Assembly (NCBI GenBank): GCA_016124795.1
Contig: WGNB01000014.1
Location: 62,001-126,000 of the forward strand
Length of the DNA: 64,000 nucleotides
Direction of reading: 5' to 3'
Source: Rhodopseudomonas sp.
GTDB lineage: Bacteria > Pseudomonadota > Alphaproteobacteria > Rhizobiales > Xanthobacteraceae
Position 1 is the stretch's first letter; every line of letters starts with the position of its first letter. A program made the position numbers and the translations under genes. Of this stretch, positions 37,996-46,459 are shown piece by piece. Below the pieces are notes generated by a model. It did not search any database. It was not told the DNA's origin and saw only the letters and a program-made list of their open reading frames with translations.

Positions 37996-39534
37996 TTATT
38001 GTGCTTTCTGAGCCGGAATGTTGACGCGATACCATTCGGCGAGAGCCGCCAGCGACGGATGCGCCAGCGAGCGCTGGAGATAGCTCCATACGCGGGGCAG
38101 ATGACGTAAATATTGCGGCTTGCCGTCGCGGCGGTCGAGACGGGCAAAGATGCCGAGGATCTTCGACGCGCGCTGCGCCGCCATCGTGGCGTAGAGCCGG
38201 ACGAAAGCCGGCGCGTCGAAGGACGGATCGGCGGCCAGCCGCGCCCGCGTGTAGCGCGACAGCAGCGCGATCTCCATCGACTCCGGCACGTCGACGCGGG
38301 CGTCCTGCAACAGCGAGGCGAGGTCGTAGGCGCCCGGCCCCATCATCGCATCCTGGAAATCGAGCAAGCCGACACGGGCAATCCCCTCGCGGCGTGGCAG
38401 CCAGAGCAGGTTGGGCGAATGATAATCGCGCAGCACCCAGGTCGCCGGTGCATTGATCGCCGGGGTCAACGCCTCCTGCCACAGCGCCAGATAGACGTCG
38501 CAGGCGGCATGGCTCGGGGTGTGCCCGAGATAAGGCAGGAACCAGTCGAGCAGCAATTCGGCCTCGATCAACATCGCCGGCATGTCGTAGCGCGGCAGTT
38601 GATATTGCAGGTTCGGTTCGACCGAGATCGTGTCGTGCGTGCGCTCGCCATGCAGCGCCGCCAGCAGGTCGGTGGCGGCGGCATATCGGTCCTGGATCGG
38701 CGCCGGCGGATTGCCTTGAACCACCAGATCGTGGCCGAGGTCCTCAAGCACCAGCAGTCCGGCCTCGCGATTGGCGGCAAGGATCGCCGGTGATGACAGG
38801 CCGAACATGCGCAGGCCCTTGGCCATGGCGATGAAGGGAGTCACGTCCTCGGCGAGATGCGCGATCGCGCTATAGGGCTTGCCGTCGCGCACCGGCGGGC
38901 CGTCGGGCCGCTTCGGCGAATTCATCAGGATGAAGCTGTCCTTGCCGCGCGTCAGCCGTTCGTAACTGCGGGTCGAGGCGTCGCCCTGAATGCGCACGCG
39001 CGTCGCCTGGCCGAAGCCCGATTCAAGCAGGAAGCGGCGGATCAATGCGATGCGTTCGGCGCGCGGCGCGAATGTGCCGTAGCCGGTGATCTCGGCGTCG
39101 CGATAGGTCTCGCCGTGCAGCGGCGACAGCATGAAGGCGATGTCGAGCCGGTCTGGCCGCAGATGATCGTCGGCGCGATCCGGCCATTCCATCAGGGTCA
39201 CCGCATGGGCGGTCATCTCGTCGAGGCCGAGTTCGGCGAGTTCGTCGGGGCCGGACAGCCGGTACAGGTCGGCATGCACCAGCGGAAACCGTGGCAGATC
39301 GTATTGCTGCACCAGCGTGAAGGTCGGGCTCGGCACCTCGATGTTTGGGTCGCCAGCGATGTGACGGATGAAGGCGCGGGCGAAAGCGGTCTTGCCGGCG
39401 CCGAGATCGCCGGACAGCGTGATCAGATCGCCGGGTTCGATCAGGCCGGCGATATCCGCGACCAGCCGGTGGGTGGCCTGTTCGTCTTCAAGCGCCACCG
39501 TGAAGCTGAAGTCGCCGGAATCTGAGGAGAACAT
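37996..39534 (-). CDS. tsaE: Fusion of TsaE (tRNA t6A ATPase) and AmgK-like sugar kinase
   Basis: 512 residues. Residues 1-150 are TsaE: Walker A LSGDLGAGKTAFARAF (40-55), PSPTFTLVQQYD and VHADLYRL. Residues about 160-512 are an aminoglycoside-phosphotransferase fold of AmgK type: QGDASTRSYERL at the nucleotide loop, LRDYHSPNLLWL (368-379, catalytic Asp) and LLDFQDAMMGPGAYDLASLL (metal Asp). TsaE helps load t6A synthesis; AmgK phosphorylates MurNAc or GlcNAc in wall recycling. The same fusion occurs in other Rhizobiales. murU follows after 4 bases. The start MFSSDSGDFS is the only good one. Confidence 0.9.
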   Translation of the reverse strand: MFSSDSGDFSFTVALEDEQATHRLVADIAGLIEPGDLITLSGDLGAGKTAFARAFIRHIAGDPNIEVPSPTFTLVQQYDLPRFPLVHADLYRLSGPDELAELGLDEMTAHAVTLMEWPDRADDHLRPDRLDIAFMLSPLHGETYRDAEITGYGTFAPRAERIALIRRFLLESGFGQATRVRIQGDASTRSYERLTRGKDSFILMNSPKRPDGPPVRDGKPYSAIAHLAEDVTPFIAMAKGLRMFGLSSPAILAANREAGLLVLEDLGHDLVVQGNPPAPIQDRYAAATDLLAALHGERTHDTISVEPNLQYQLPRYDMPAMLIEAELLLDWFLPYLGHTPSHAACDVYLALWQEALTPAINAPATWVLRDYHSPNLLWLPRREGIARVGLLDFQDAMMGPGAYDLASLLQDARVDVPESMEIALLSRYTRARLAADPSFDAPAFVRLYATMAAQRASKILGIFARLDRRDGKPQYLRHLPRVWSYLQRSLAHPSLAALAEWYRVNIPAQKAQ

Positions 39535-39563
39535 CGAATCATCCGATTAAAGCCGCATTCTTA

Positions 39564-39577
39564 TAAGCCGAGGCTTA
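39564..39577. promoter_or_regulatory. Short palindrome upstream of tsaE-amgK
   Basis: TAAGCC-GA-GGCTTA is a perfect 14-bp inverted repeat 30 bases upstream of the tsaE-amgK start. It may be an operator of that operon or of the divergent exported-protein gene. Confidence 0.3.
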
Positions 39578-39817
39578 ATAGGGTCCAAACGGCCGCGCCG
39601 CGGCGGCGGCTTGCCGCCTGACATGACGCCCGGTTTCCATCGCCACCGTTGCGCCTTGCTTTGACCGCGGCAGCGACGCGCTTGGCGCGCGATCGGTCAC
39701 AGCCCTGCCTTGGTTGGACGGCACGCAGTCTTTGCCGGGCTTTCGTGGAACGGATGGCGCGGCCGTTGCGTTTGCACCGCGGGACGCTGGGCAGAACAAT
39801 TCGAAGGAGATCACCCC

Positions 39818-40192
39818 ATGCGCAAATACATCACCGCGCTTTCCATCGCCGCCGTGACCGCGGCCGCTCTGGCGACGCCGGCATTGGCGCGGCCTGACGA
39901 CCGTTATCCGGTTTCGCCGAGCCAGGCCGAAGTCGGGGCGGGCGCTGTCGTCGGCACCGTGGCCGGCGTCGGTCTTTATAATGGCTGGTGGGGTTCGGGC
40001 ACGCTTGCAACGTCGCTTGGCGCCACAGCGGGCGCCGCAGCCACCGCCGGCGGCGTCGCCGGCATCGGCGCGATCGCGCTGATCGACGCCGCGGTGCAGC
40101 CGTGTCGCGGCTTCAATGCGATGTTCGGCCTCAACAAAGACGTCTGCTGGAACGGCGAATATGTCGGCCATCGCCGCGTCTACCACCGCTAG
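39818..40192 (+). CDS. Small exported Gly/Ala-rich protein
   Basis: 124 residues. The signal peptide (YITALSIAAVTAAALATPALA, cleavage before RPDD) is preceded by a strong GAAGGAGATCACCCC. The mature part has a Gly/Ala-rich hydrophobic stretch (GAVVGTVAGVGLYNGWWG and ATAGAAATAGGVAGIGAIAL), and a C-terminal piece with two Cys (QPCRGFNAMFGLNKDVCW) ending in a basic tail. The glycine-zipper-like pattern suggests a periplasmic or outer-membrane association. The family is not recognised. A terminator follows immediately. Confidence 0.8.
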   Translation: MRKYITALSIAAVTAAALATPALARPDDRYPVSPSQAEVGAGAVVGTVAGVGLYNGWWGSGTLATSLGATAGAAATAGGVAGIGAIALIDAAVQPCRGFNAMFGLNKDVCWNGEYVGHRRVYHR

Positions 40193-40211
40193 CGCGACGG
40201 CTTGAGTGAAT

Positions 40212-40239
40212 GCCTCCGCGGTCTTCCGCGGAGGCTTTT
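40212..40239 (+). terminator. Rho-independent terminator
   Basis: GCCTCCGCGG / CCGCGGAGGC form a perfect 10-bp stem (40212-40221 and 40226-40235) with loop TCTT and a TTTT tail. It ends the exported-protein gene. Confidence 0.9.
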
Positions 40240-40255
40240 CGCCCTCAGCCGACCG

Positions 40256-42811
40256 TCAGGCCGCGCTCCGCTTGGCGCCCTGATGGTCGATCTGCTTTGG
40301 CGGCTGCTTGGCGTTCTGCGAAGTCGGGAAAACGCAGGTAACCGTGGTGCCGTGACCGACGATGGAGTCGATCGAGACGGTGCCGCCGTGCAACTCGACG
40401 AAGGAGCGCACCAGCGACAGTCCGAGGCCGGTGCCGCGATGCTGCGAGCCCTGCGAGTCGGTTTCGAACCAGTCGAACACCTTGTCCTTCGCTTCCGGCG
40501 AAATGCCCGGTCCCTCGTCGGTGACGGAAAACACGACCGCGTCCTCGCGCCGGACCGCGGTCAGCGTGACGGTGGCGTCGTCGGGCGAGAAGCCGACCGC
40601 GTTGGACAGAAGATTGAACAGGATCTGACGCAGCCGGCGTTCGTCGGCGCGCAGGTTGCCGATGCCGGGCGCGGTCTGGATTTCGAGTCTGATCCGTCCT
40701 TTCACAAGGCGGTCGAGCACGCCTTCGGCGGCGGCTTCCATCGAAGCGCGGATATCGACATCCGACAGATTCAGCGACATCGCGCCGGCGTCGATGGTGG
40801 CCAGATCGAGAATGTTATTGATGATCGCCAGCAGCGCGTTGGTCGACGTCGTGATGTAACCGAGATATTCGAGCTGCTTCTTGTTGAGCGGTCCAAAGGC
40901 CGGATCGCCGAGCAGATTGGCGAAGCCGATGATGTTGGTCAGCGGCGAGCGCAATTCGTATGAAACGTGGTGGACGAATTCGATCTTGATGCCGTCGGCG
41001 GCGACCAGCGCCTCGTTGCGTTCGACCAGCGCGCGCTCGACGTTGACGGTGTCGGTGATGTCCTGGAAGGTCACCAGCGTCGCGCCGTCCGGCAACGGCA
41101 TCGTGGCCATGTCGAGTGTGATTCCGTCGCGCCGTTCGATCCGCGCGACGATCGGTTCGCGACCGTCGATGGCGGTTACCGCCGCACGCAGATTGCGCCA
41201 GACCGTGTTGTCGTCGTGTAGTGCCTGGGCCCAGGCGGTCACCGCCTCGACATGCGGATGCGAGTTGAACGCTTCCGGCGTCAGTTTCCACATTCGCTGG
41301 AACGCCGGATTGTGCAGGCGAACCCGGCCGTCGGAACCGAACACCGCAACCGCTTCGGCCAGATAATCGAGCGTCTCGCTTTGCACCTTGATGAGCGCGT
41401 CGTAACGGCGATGCATGGTCAGCCGTTCGGTGACGTCGTCGTAAAGATAAGTCACGCCGCCTTCCGGATTGGGCGTGGTGACGACCCGCAGGGCGCGGCC
41501 GTCCGGCAGATGCCACATGTGCTCCTTCGGCTCGACGGCGCGATAGGCTTCGTAAAGCTGCTGCTTCCAGAGCCGGAAATCCTGCTCTTCCGGCAGCTTG
41601 CGTGCGGTGCGCAGGGTCTCGAGCACCGCGGTATCGGTCGGCGTGCGATCGAGCATGGCGGAGTCGAGGTCGAACAGCGAGTGGAAGGCGGTGTTGTAGA
41701 AGATCAGCTTGCGGTCGGCGTTGAAGATGGCGACGCCGGTGGCGAGCTGGTCGAGAACGCGGCGGTGCGCCTCGATCATGCGCTTGAGTTCCTGGCGCAT
41801 GAATTCGGCTTCGGTGCGGTCGATGGCGATACCGGTCGAGCCGGCCCCGGTCGGGGTATCGACGACATCGAAGATGCGACGTTCGCCGGCGACGATGGCC
41901 GGCATGCGCTTGGCGAAAGTTTCGCCGGCGGCGCGGGCGCGGTTGACGTCATCGCGGGCGCCGGTGTCGAGCAGTTCCAGGTCGCGCGTCACCGCGTCGG
42001 CGGGATCGACGGCATCGACCGCGCGGGCATACGCCGAATTGACGAAAACAAGATGGCCGTCGGCATCGCGCGTCCAGACCGGCGCCGGCAGCGTTTCGAG
42101 CAGCGCCCGCATGGAGGTGACGTCGGCGTTGAGCTTGTCGTGGCGGACCGACAATTCGATCAGTTCGCGCTCGATGCCGCTGACGTCGCGAAGCCTGAGA
42201 ACCGCGCGGCCGCCGACCGCGCGGCCTTCGGCTTCGATCGGCCGGCCGCTTGGCGTCACCAGCGTCAGCACGAATCCGCGGCCTTCGGCGCGCAGCATAG
42301 TGACGGCCCGCTCGATGCGCTGCGCCAGCGTCGGCTCGAGCCACGACCCGAAAGCCAGGACGCGCTCCGGCGACAGGCTCGACGACATGCTGGTAAAGGC
42401 TTCGGGCAACAGGCTGCTGATGTCGCCGAGAATCTCGGGTTGTTCGTCGGTCGCCGGCCAGGTCACGAAGACTTGCGGTTCCGATAACAGCAGTTGCTTG
42501 AAGCGATCGATTTCGGCTTGCAGCGCAGCCGCGTCGTCGCGCGAGCCATGCTCGAAGCGATTGGCATTGCGTCGATTGCGTAGGAGCAAGGCGGTGGCCA
42601 GCACCGCGAAACACAGCAGTCCCGTCAGCAACGTGAAGGTGGCGATATCCTGACGGTTAAGGGCGGCGACGGTATGACCAATGGCATTCGCCTCGGCGCG
42701 AGCCGGCGTGCAAAGTGCGATGGAACTGGTTGTAAAGACGGCGCCAAGGAATCCGCCTCGCCTCGGACGAGAACGCAGCCTCTCGTTCGCCGTCCGGATC
42801 GACTCCGGCAT
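40256..42811 (-). CDS. divL: DivL-like PAS sensor kinase with Tyr in place of the phosphorylated His
   Basis: 851 residues. A signal-like hydrophobic stretch (about 19-40) and a membrane span (about 56-77) are followed by several PAS-like regions (for example WTRDADGHLVFVNSAYAR, LIFYNTAFHSLFD, DYLAEAVAVFGSDGRVRLHN). The dimerisation helix reads HHVSYELRSPLTNI: Tyr618 (codon 40958-40960) stands where kinases have His in SHELRTPL. The ATPase domain is complete (ILFNLLSNAVGFSP, DEGPGISPEAK, GTGLGLSLVRSF). A Tyr there is the hallmark of DivL, which controls the CckA-CtrA cell-cycle relay in Caulobacter. The nearby tsaE fits known DivL context. Confidence 0.85.
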   Translation of the reverse strand: MPESIRTANERLRSRPRRGGFLGAVFTTSSIALCTPARAEANAIGHTVAALNRQDIATFTLLTGLLCFAVLATALLLRNRRNANRFEHGSRDDAAALQAEIDRFKQLLLSEPQVFVTWPATDEQPEILGDISSLLPEAFTSMSSSLSPERVLAFGSWLEPTLAQRIERAVTMLRAEGRGFVLTLVTPSGRPIEAEGRAVGGRAVLRLRDVSGIERELIELSVRHDKLNADVTSMRALLETLPAPVWTRDADGHLVFVNSAYARAVDAVDPADAVTRDLELLDTGARDDVNRARAAGETFAKRMPAIVAGERRIFDVVDTPTGAGSTGIAIDRTEAEFMRQELKRMIEAHRRVLDQLATGVAIFNADRKLIFYNTAFHSLFDLDSAMLDRTPTDTAVLETLRTARKLPEEQDFRLWKQQLYEAYRAVEPKEHMWHLPDGRALRVVTTPNPEGGVTYLYDDVTERLTMHRRYDALIKVQSETLDYLAEAVAVFGSDGRVRLHNPAFQRMWKLTPEAFNSHPHVEAVTAWAQALHDDNTVWRNLRAAVTAIDGREPIVARIERRDGITLDMATMPLPDGATLVTFQDITDTVNVERALVERNEALVAADGIKIEFVHHVSYELRSPLTNIIGFANLLGDPAFGPLNKKQLEYLGYITTSTNALLAIINNILDLATIDAGAMSLNLSDVDIRASMEAAAEGVLDRLVKGRIRLEIQTAPGIGNLRADERRLRQILFNLLSNAVGFSPDDATVTLTAVRREDAVVFSVTDEGPGISPEAKDKVFDWFETDSQGSQHRGTGLGLSLVRSFVELHGGTVSIDSIVGHGTTVTCVFPTSQNAKQPPKQIDHQGAKRSAA

Positions 42812-42986
42812 TCAGAAGGGCCCCAAAGATTACGAAGCGGCGTCCGCCACACCGCTTACGAATCATTGGACTTTACCCTCACCGGGAGTCGTGCCGAAAG
42901 AGTCCATATGGTGAACGTGACGCGGGCAATTCGCGCGGTGTCCGGTTATTGAAATACCGGCATCGAATGCGCAAGCCGATCGAGTC

Positions 42987-43405
42987 GTGAGGGATTATTT
43001 GGCGGCTTCCGCGCGCTTGGTCATGTCTTCGATGTTGATGCGGCCGAGTGCGGCCGAGAAGCTGCGCTCGGCTTCCGCCAAGGCCGGCTGCACCACGTCG
43101 TTGACCAGCGGAGAAACCGGATCGTTCGACTCATCGGCATCGTCAGCGCTCGACGCCGCGCGCAGGATATCTTCGGCGGTGATTTGCTTGTGCTCGCGAG
43201 CGAGCTCGTAGCCGCCATGCGGGCCACGGATGCCACGCAGGATGCCGTCGCGCACGAGCGCCTGCAGCACCGGCTCGAGGTGGCGTGGTGGCAGCTTGTG
43301 ACGCATGGCCAACGCTTTGGCCGAGACCGGCCGACTTTGTGCGTTGATCGCCACGTCTATCACAGCTGCAATGGCAAGAATGCCTTTGCGAGAAACGAGC
43401 GGCAT
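42987..43405 (-). CDS. Rrf2-family transcriptional regulator without iron-sulfur Cys
   Basis: 136 residues, frame ending in KRAEAAK (stop at 42995). The winged helix shows MPLVSRKGILAIAAVIDVA, LPPRHLEPVLQALVRDGILRG and the wing GPHGGYELARE. In IscR, RirA and NsrR three Cys follow in the loop after this; here that loop reads SSADDADESNDPVSP with no Cys, so a cluster is impossible in the usual way. The target and signal are unknown. The ATG at 43405 gives the standard Rrf2 start. It lies 84 bp after dut on the same strand. Confidence 0.85.
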
Positions 43406-43488
43406 AACTGGCACCGACTGCAACTAATTCAAGAGATAATAGGCTACGGTTAAACAAACGTCTAGCTGAAATTGGTCGAATAATCTAA

Positions 43489-43968
43489 TCAACCTCCAGT
43501 AGAACCGAAGCCGCCGCTTCCACGGTCCGTTTGGTCCAGTTGCTCGACCTCGATCAGCCTCGCGCGCGTCACGGTTGCGAGGACAAGTTGGGCGATCCGC
43601 ATGCCACGGGTCAGTTGGACCGATTCGCTGCCGAGATTGACGAGCAGGACTTGGATCTCCCCGCGATAGTCGGCGTCGATCGTACCGGGCGAATTGAGCA
43701 CGGTCAGGCCGTGGCGCATCGCCAGGCCGGATCGCGGCCGTACCTGTGCTTCGAAGCCTTCGGGCATGGCGATAGCGATGCCGGTCGGCACCAGGGCGCG
43801 CGCGCCGGGTGCGATGACGACCGGATCGTCGGCGGCGACGGCGGCGATCAGATCGAGACCGGCCGCCAGCGCACTCTGATACGAAGGCAGCGGCAGATCA
43901 TGACCATGCGCGAGCCGGGTAATGCGAACCACGGTTTCGGCCGGGGCGGAGTTGTCTGGCGCGATCAT
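43489..43968 (-). CDS. dut: dUTP diphosphatase (dUTPase)
   Basis: 159 residues, trimeric dUTPase. It hydrolyses dUTP to dUMP, supplying thymidylate synthesis and keeping uracil out of DNA. The five motifs are visible: [47 protein letters not shown] and the C-terminal [12 protein letters not shown] that closes over the active site. Its ATG overlaps the coaBC stop as ATGA, a pairing with coaBC seen widely in bacteria. Confidence 0.97.
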   Translation of the reverse strand: MIAPDNSAPAETVVRITRLAHGHDLPLPSYQSALAAGLDLIAAVAADDPVVIAPGARALVPTGIAIAMPEGFEAQVRPRSGLAMRHGLTVLNSPGTIDADYRGEIQVLLVNLGSESVQLTRGMRIAQLVLATVTRARLIEVEQLDQTDRGSGGFGSTGG

Positions 43969-45362
43969 GATGTCGGTTCCGTCAGCGCCGTTGCGATCCG
44001 CGCGATCAGCATGGCGGCGACGCCGTCCTTGCTCTGCGGCGGCCAGGGCTCGATGCCACCGGGCGTGACCAGTTGAATCGTATTGTTGTCGCCGCCCATG
44101 ATACCGGTCGACGGTGACACATCATTGGCGAGAATCCAGTCGCAGCCCTTTCTGGCCAGCTTGGCTTGCGCATTGGCGGAGAGGTCTTCGGTCTCGGCGG
44201 CGAAGCCGATCACCAGCTTCGGGCGCAACGTCGTACGATGGGCGACGGTCGCAAGAATGTCGGGATTTTCGGTGAGCGCGAGTTTCGGCGTCGCCTGACC
44301 GGCCTTCTTTTTGATCTTCTGTTCGCCGGCATTGGCGACGCGCCAGTCCGCGACTGCGGCGGCAAAGATCGCGACATCGGCCGGCAGGGCGGCTTCGACG
44401 GCCTTGAGCATGTCGCGGGCGGTCTCGACCGTTACGAGGTTGATGCCGGCCGGTTTCGGCAGGTTGACGGGGCCGCTGATCAGCGTGACGTCGGCGCCCG
44501 CTGCTGCCGCGGCGATCGCGATGGCATAGCCCTGCTTGCCGGACGAGCGATTGGCGATATAGCGAACCGGATCGATCGGCTCATGGGTCGGGCCGGCCGT
44601 GATCAGCAGCTTCGTGCCGAGCAACGGCTGCGCGGCTTTGGCGCCGAACTGATTGAGCGCGGCGGCGGCGATCTCAAGCGGTTCGGCCATGCGGCCAAGA
44701 CCGCGTTCGCTCGATTCCGCCATCTCGCCGGCATTCGGACCGACCAGCGTCACGCCATCGGCGAGCAGCGTTGCGAGATTGCGCTGGGTTGCCTTGTTCG
44801 ACCACATGCGCGGGTTCATGGCCGGCGCCAGTAGGATTTTGGCGGTGGTCGCCAGCAAGACGGCGGTGGCCAGATCATTGGCCAGGCCGTTGGCCATCTT
44901 GGCCATCAGGTCGGCGGTTGCCGGCGCGACCACGATCAGGTCGGCTTCGCGCGCCAGCCGGATATGGCCGACGTCGAATTCGTGCTGTGGGTCGAACAGG
45001 TCGGTGAATGCCTTTTCGCCGGCGATCGCGCCAGCGGCCAGCGGGGTGATGAATTCGCAGGCCGCCTTGGTGAGAATGCAGCGTACGCTCAGGCCGCGTT
45101 CTTTCAGCCGCCGGATCAGGTCCAGCGATTTATAGGCGGCGATGCCGCCGCCGATGATCAACAGGACCCGGCGGCCGTCGGTGGCCGGTCCTTTTGCTTC
45201 TGCGGTGACTGCTGCTGCTTCGGCGGCCATGTCGATGTCGCCGGCGGCGTCGCGAAGAATGGTGCGAACTTCGTCTTCGACGGAACGGCCATTGCGCGCC
45301 GCCCGCAGCCGTAATTGCTGCTTGAGCGCGTCGTCGAGTTGGCGGACGGTAAGCGAGGCCAT
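43965..45362 (-). CDS. coaBC: CoaBC with an N-terminal FitA-like ribbon-helix-helix domain
   Basis: 465 residues. Residues 63-235 are the CoaC decarboxylase flavoprotein ([43 protein letters not shown]). Residues about 250-460 are the CoaB ligase ([38 protein letters not shown]). Together they make 4'-phosphopantetheine from phosphopantothenate and Cys for CoA. Residues 1-40 ([30 protein letters not shown]) match the FitA/VapB antitoxin fold. AGGAAAGCTC before the ATG confirms that the extension is translated. The substrate-lid segment reads [14 protein letters not shown], so the Cys seen in E. coli at this place is absent. Three half-sites lie upstream. Confidence 0.95.
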   Translation of the reverse strand: MASLTVRQLDDALKQQLRLRAARNGRSVEDEVRTILRDAAGDIDMAAEAAAVTAEAKGPATDGRRVLLIIGGGIAAYKSLDLIRRLKERGLSVRCILTKAACEFITPLAAGAIAGEKAFTDLFDPQHEFDVGHIRLAREADLIVVAPATADLMAKMANGLANDLATAVLLATTAKILLAPAMNPRMWSNKATQRNLATLLADGVTLVGPNAGEMAESSERGLGRMAEPLEIAAAALNQFGAKAAQPLLGTKLLITAGPTHEPIDPVRYIANRSSGKQGYAIAIAAAAAGADVTLISGPVNLPKPAGINLVTVETARDMLKAVEAALPADVAIFAAAVADWRVANAGEQKIKKKAGQATPKLALTENPDILATVAHRTTLRPKLVIGFAAETEDLSANAQAKLARKGCDWILANDVSPSTGIMGGDNNTIQLVTPGGIEPWPPQSKDGVAAMLIARIATALTEPTS

Positions 45363-45400
45363 GAGCTTTCCTGCGGTCTTCCGACAGCCTAATAGCGCTG

Positions 45401-45426
45401 TGATTGCATTGCAATCAGTGCAATCA
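45401..45426. promoter_or_regulatory. Three 8-bp half-sites upstream of coaBC, candidate ribbon-helix-helix operator
   Basis: TGATTGCA-T-TGCAATCA (45401-45417) is a perfect palindrome with one central base, followed after one base by a third TGCAATCA (45419-45426). All three are spaced by 9 bases centre to centre. It lies 39-64 bases before the coaBC start and 14 bases after the marR stop, and overlaps a TTGCAA that could be the -35. Confidence 0.55.
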
Positions 45427-45439
45427 CGGCTACTGGGAA

Positions 45440-45928
45440 TCAGCAGGATGTAAGTGAAATCAAGGCCTTGCGAAGACTATCGCCGCCCGGGGCGACCAGG
45501 AAATCGATGTCGGCGTGGGTCGCTTTCCAGATCGGATAGGCCTTGGCCAGCAGCGCGCGTCCAGCGTCTGTAATGCTCAGACGCCGGCTCCGCTTGTCCT
45601 CTGCATCGATCGATGTGGTCAATAGACCGCGCCGCTCCAGGGGCTTCAGGTTAGCCGTCAGCGTCGTGCGATCCATCGCCAATAAATGGGCGACGCTGCC
45701 GATGGTCGGTGGTTCGGGCCTGTTCAGCGACGTCAGCAACGAGAACTGGCCGCTCGTCAGGCCAACCGGTCGCAGCGCATCGTCAAAGCGCCGCGCCAGC
45801 GCCCGTGCCGCGCGCTGAACATGAAGGCAAAGGCAGGCGTCACGAATTTCGATCGTTGCGCTGTAGGGCAGCGCCGTGTCGGCCTGACCCCGAGCGCCCT
45901 TTTGCCGTGCGGACCGGGCTGTTGACAT
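45440..45928 (-). CDS. MarR-family regulator divergent from the VOC-DUF899-GST operon
   Basis: 162 residues. The winged helix shows LTSGQFSLLTSLNRPEPPTIGSV-type helices, the recognition helix MDRTTLTANLKPLERRGLL and the wing DAEDKRSRRLSITDAG. An N-terminal CLCLHV with two Cys (DACLCLHVQRAARAL) is the usual dimer helix of this subgroup and could be redox-sensitive. It is divergent from the VOC gene at 45994, with a GTTGATATCAAC palindrome between, so autoregulation and control of the stress operon are likely. The stop lies just before the coaBC operator. Confidence 0.9.
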   Translation of the reverse strand: MSTARSARQKGARGQADTALPYSATIEIRDACLCLHVQRAARALARRFDDALRPVGLTSGQFSLLTSLNRPEPPTIGSVAHLLAMDRTTLTANLKPLERRGLLTTSIDAEDKRSRRLSITDAGRALLAKAYPIWKATHADIDFLVAPGGDSLRKALISLTSC

Positions 45929-45940
45929 GACCGAAAATAA

Positions 45941-45952
45941 GTTGATATCAAC
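45941..45952. promoter_or_regulatory. Candidate MarR operator GTTGATATCAAC
   Basis: A perfect 12-bp palindrome in the 65-bp divergent gap between marR and the VOC gene, 13 bases upstream of the marR start. TTGATATCAA-type sites are typical for MarR proteins. Confidence 0.6.
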
Positions 45953-45993
45953 GTATCTGTCAAGGTCAGCCCGATCGCGAGAAGGAAAAAAGC

Positions 45994-46398
45994 ATGTTTG
46001 TTCAGTCTTATCTGTTTCTCGATGGCCGCGCCGAAGAGGCGATCACCTTCTACAAGCAGGCCGTCGGCGCGACCGTCGACGTGCTGATGCGCAACAAGGA
46101 AAGCCCGGAGCCGACCATGTGCGCGCCCGGGAGCGACGAAAAAATCCTGCATGCCGCCATCAAGATCGGCGAAACCACGGTGATGTTGTCGGACGGTTAC
46201 GCAAAAGGGCAGCCCAAGTTCGAAGGCTTCGGCATGGCATTGAGCGTCAAGACCGAGGCCGAGGCCGACAAGATCTTCGCTGCGCTGTGCGAAGGCGGCA
46301 AAATTATCATGCCGCAGACCAAGACCTTCTTCTCGCCGCGCTTTGGCATGCTGCACGACAAATTCGGCGTGCAGTGGATGGTTCTTGTGAGCCCGTAA
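45994..46398 (+). CDS. VOC-family protein, PhnB/YdcJ-like (glyoxalase fold)
   Basis: 134 residues, two betaalphabetabetabeta modules of the vicinal oxygen chelate fold. Features: MFVQSYLFLDGRAEEAITFYKQ at the start, MCAPGSDEKILHAAIKIG, VMLSDGYAKG and RFGMLHDKFGVQWMVL at the end. Proteins of this 3-demethylubiquinone-9-methyltransferase-like subgroup have no proven substrate. AGAAGGAAAAAAGC precedes the ATG. It is the first gene of a run of five small stress-type proteins controlled, by inference, by the divergent MarR. Confidence 0.88.
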   Translation: MFVQSYLFLDGRAEEAITFYKQAVGATVDVLMRNKESPEPTMCAPGSDEKILHAAIKIGETTVMLSDGYAKGQPKFEGFGMALSVKTEAEADKIFAALCEGGKIIMPQTKTFFSPRFGMLHDKFGVQWMVLVSP

Positions 46399-46459
46399 CG
46401 GCGGGGAGCGCGAAGCCACGCAAGCGGTTTGAAGTAGAGCGGCCCGGAGGAACAATGCG

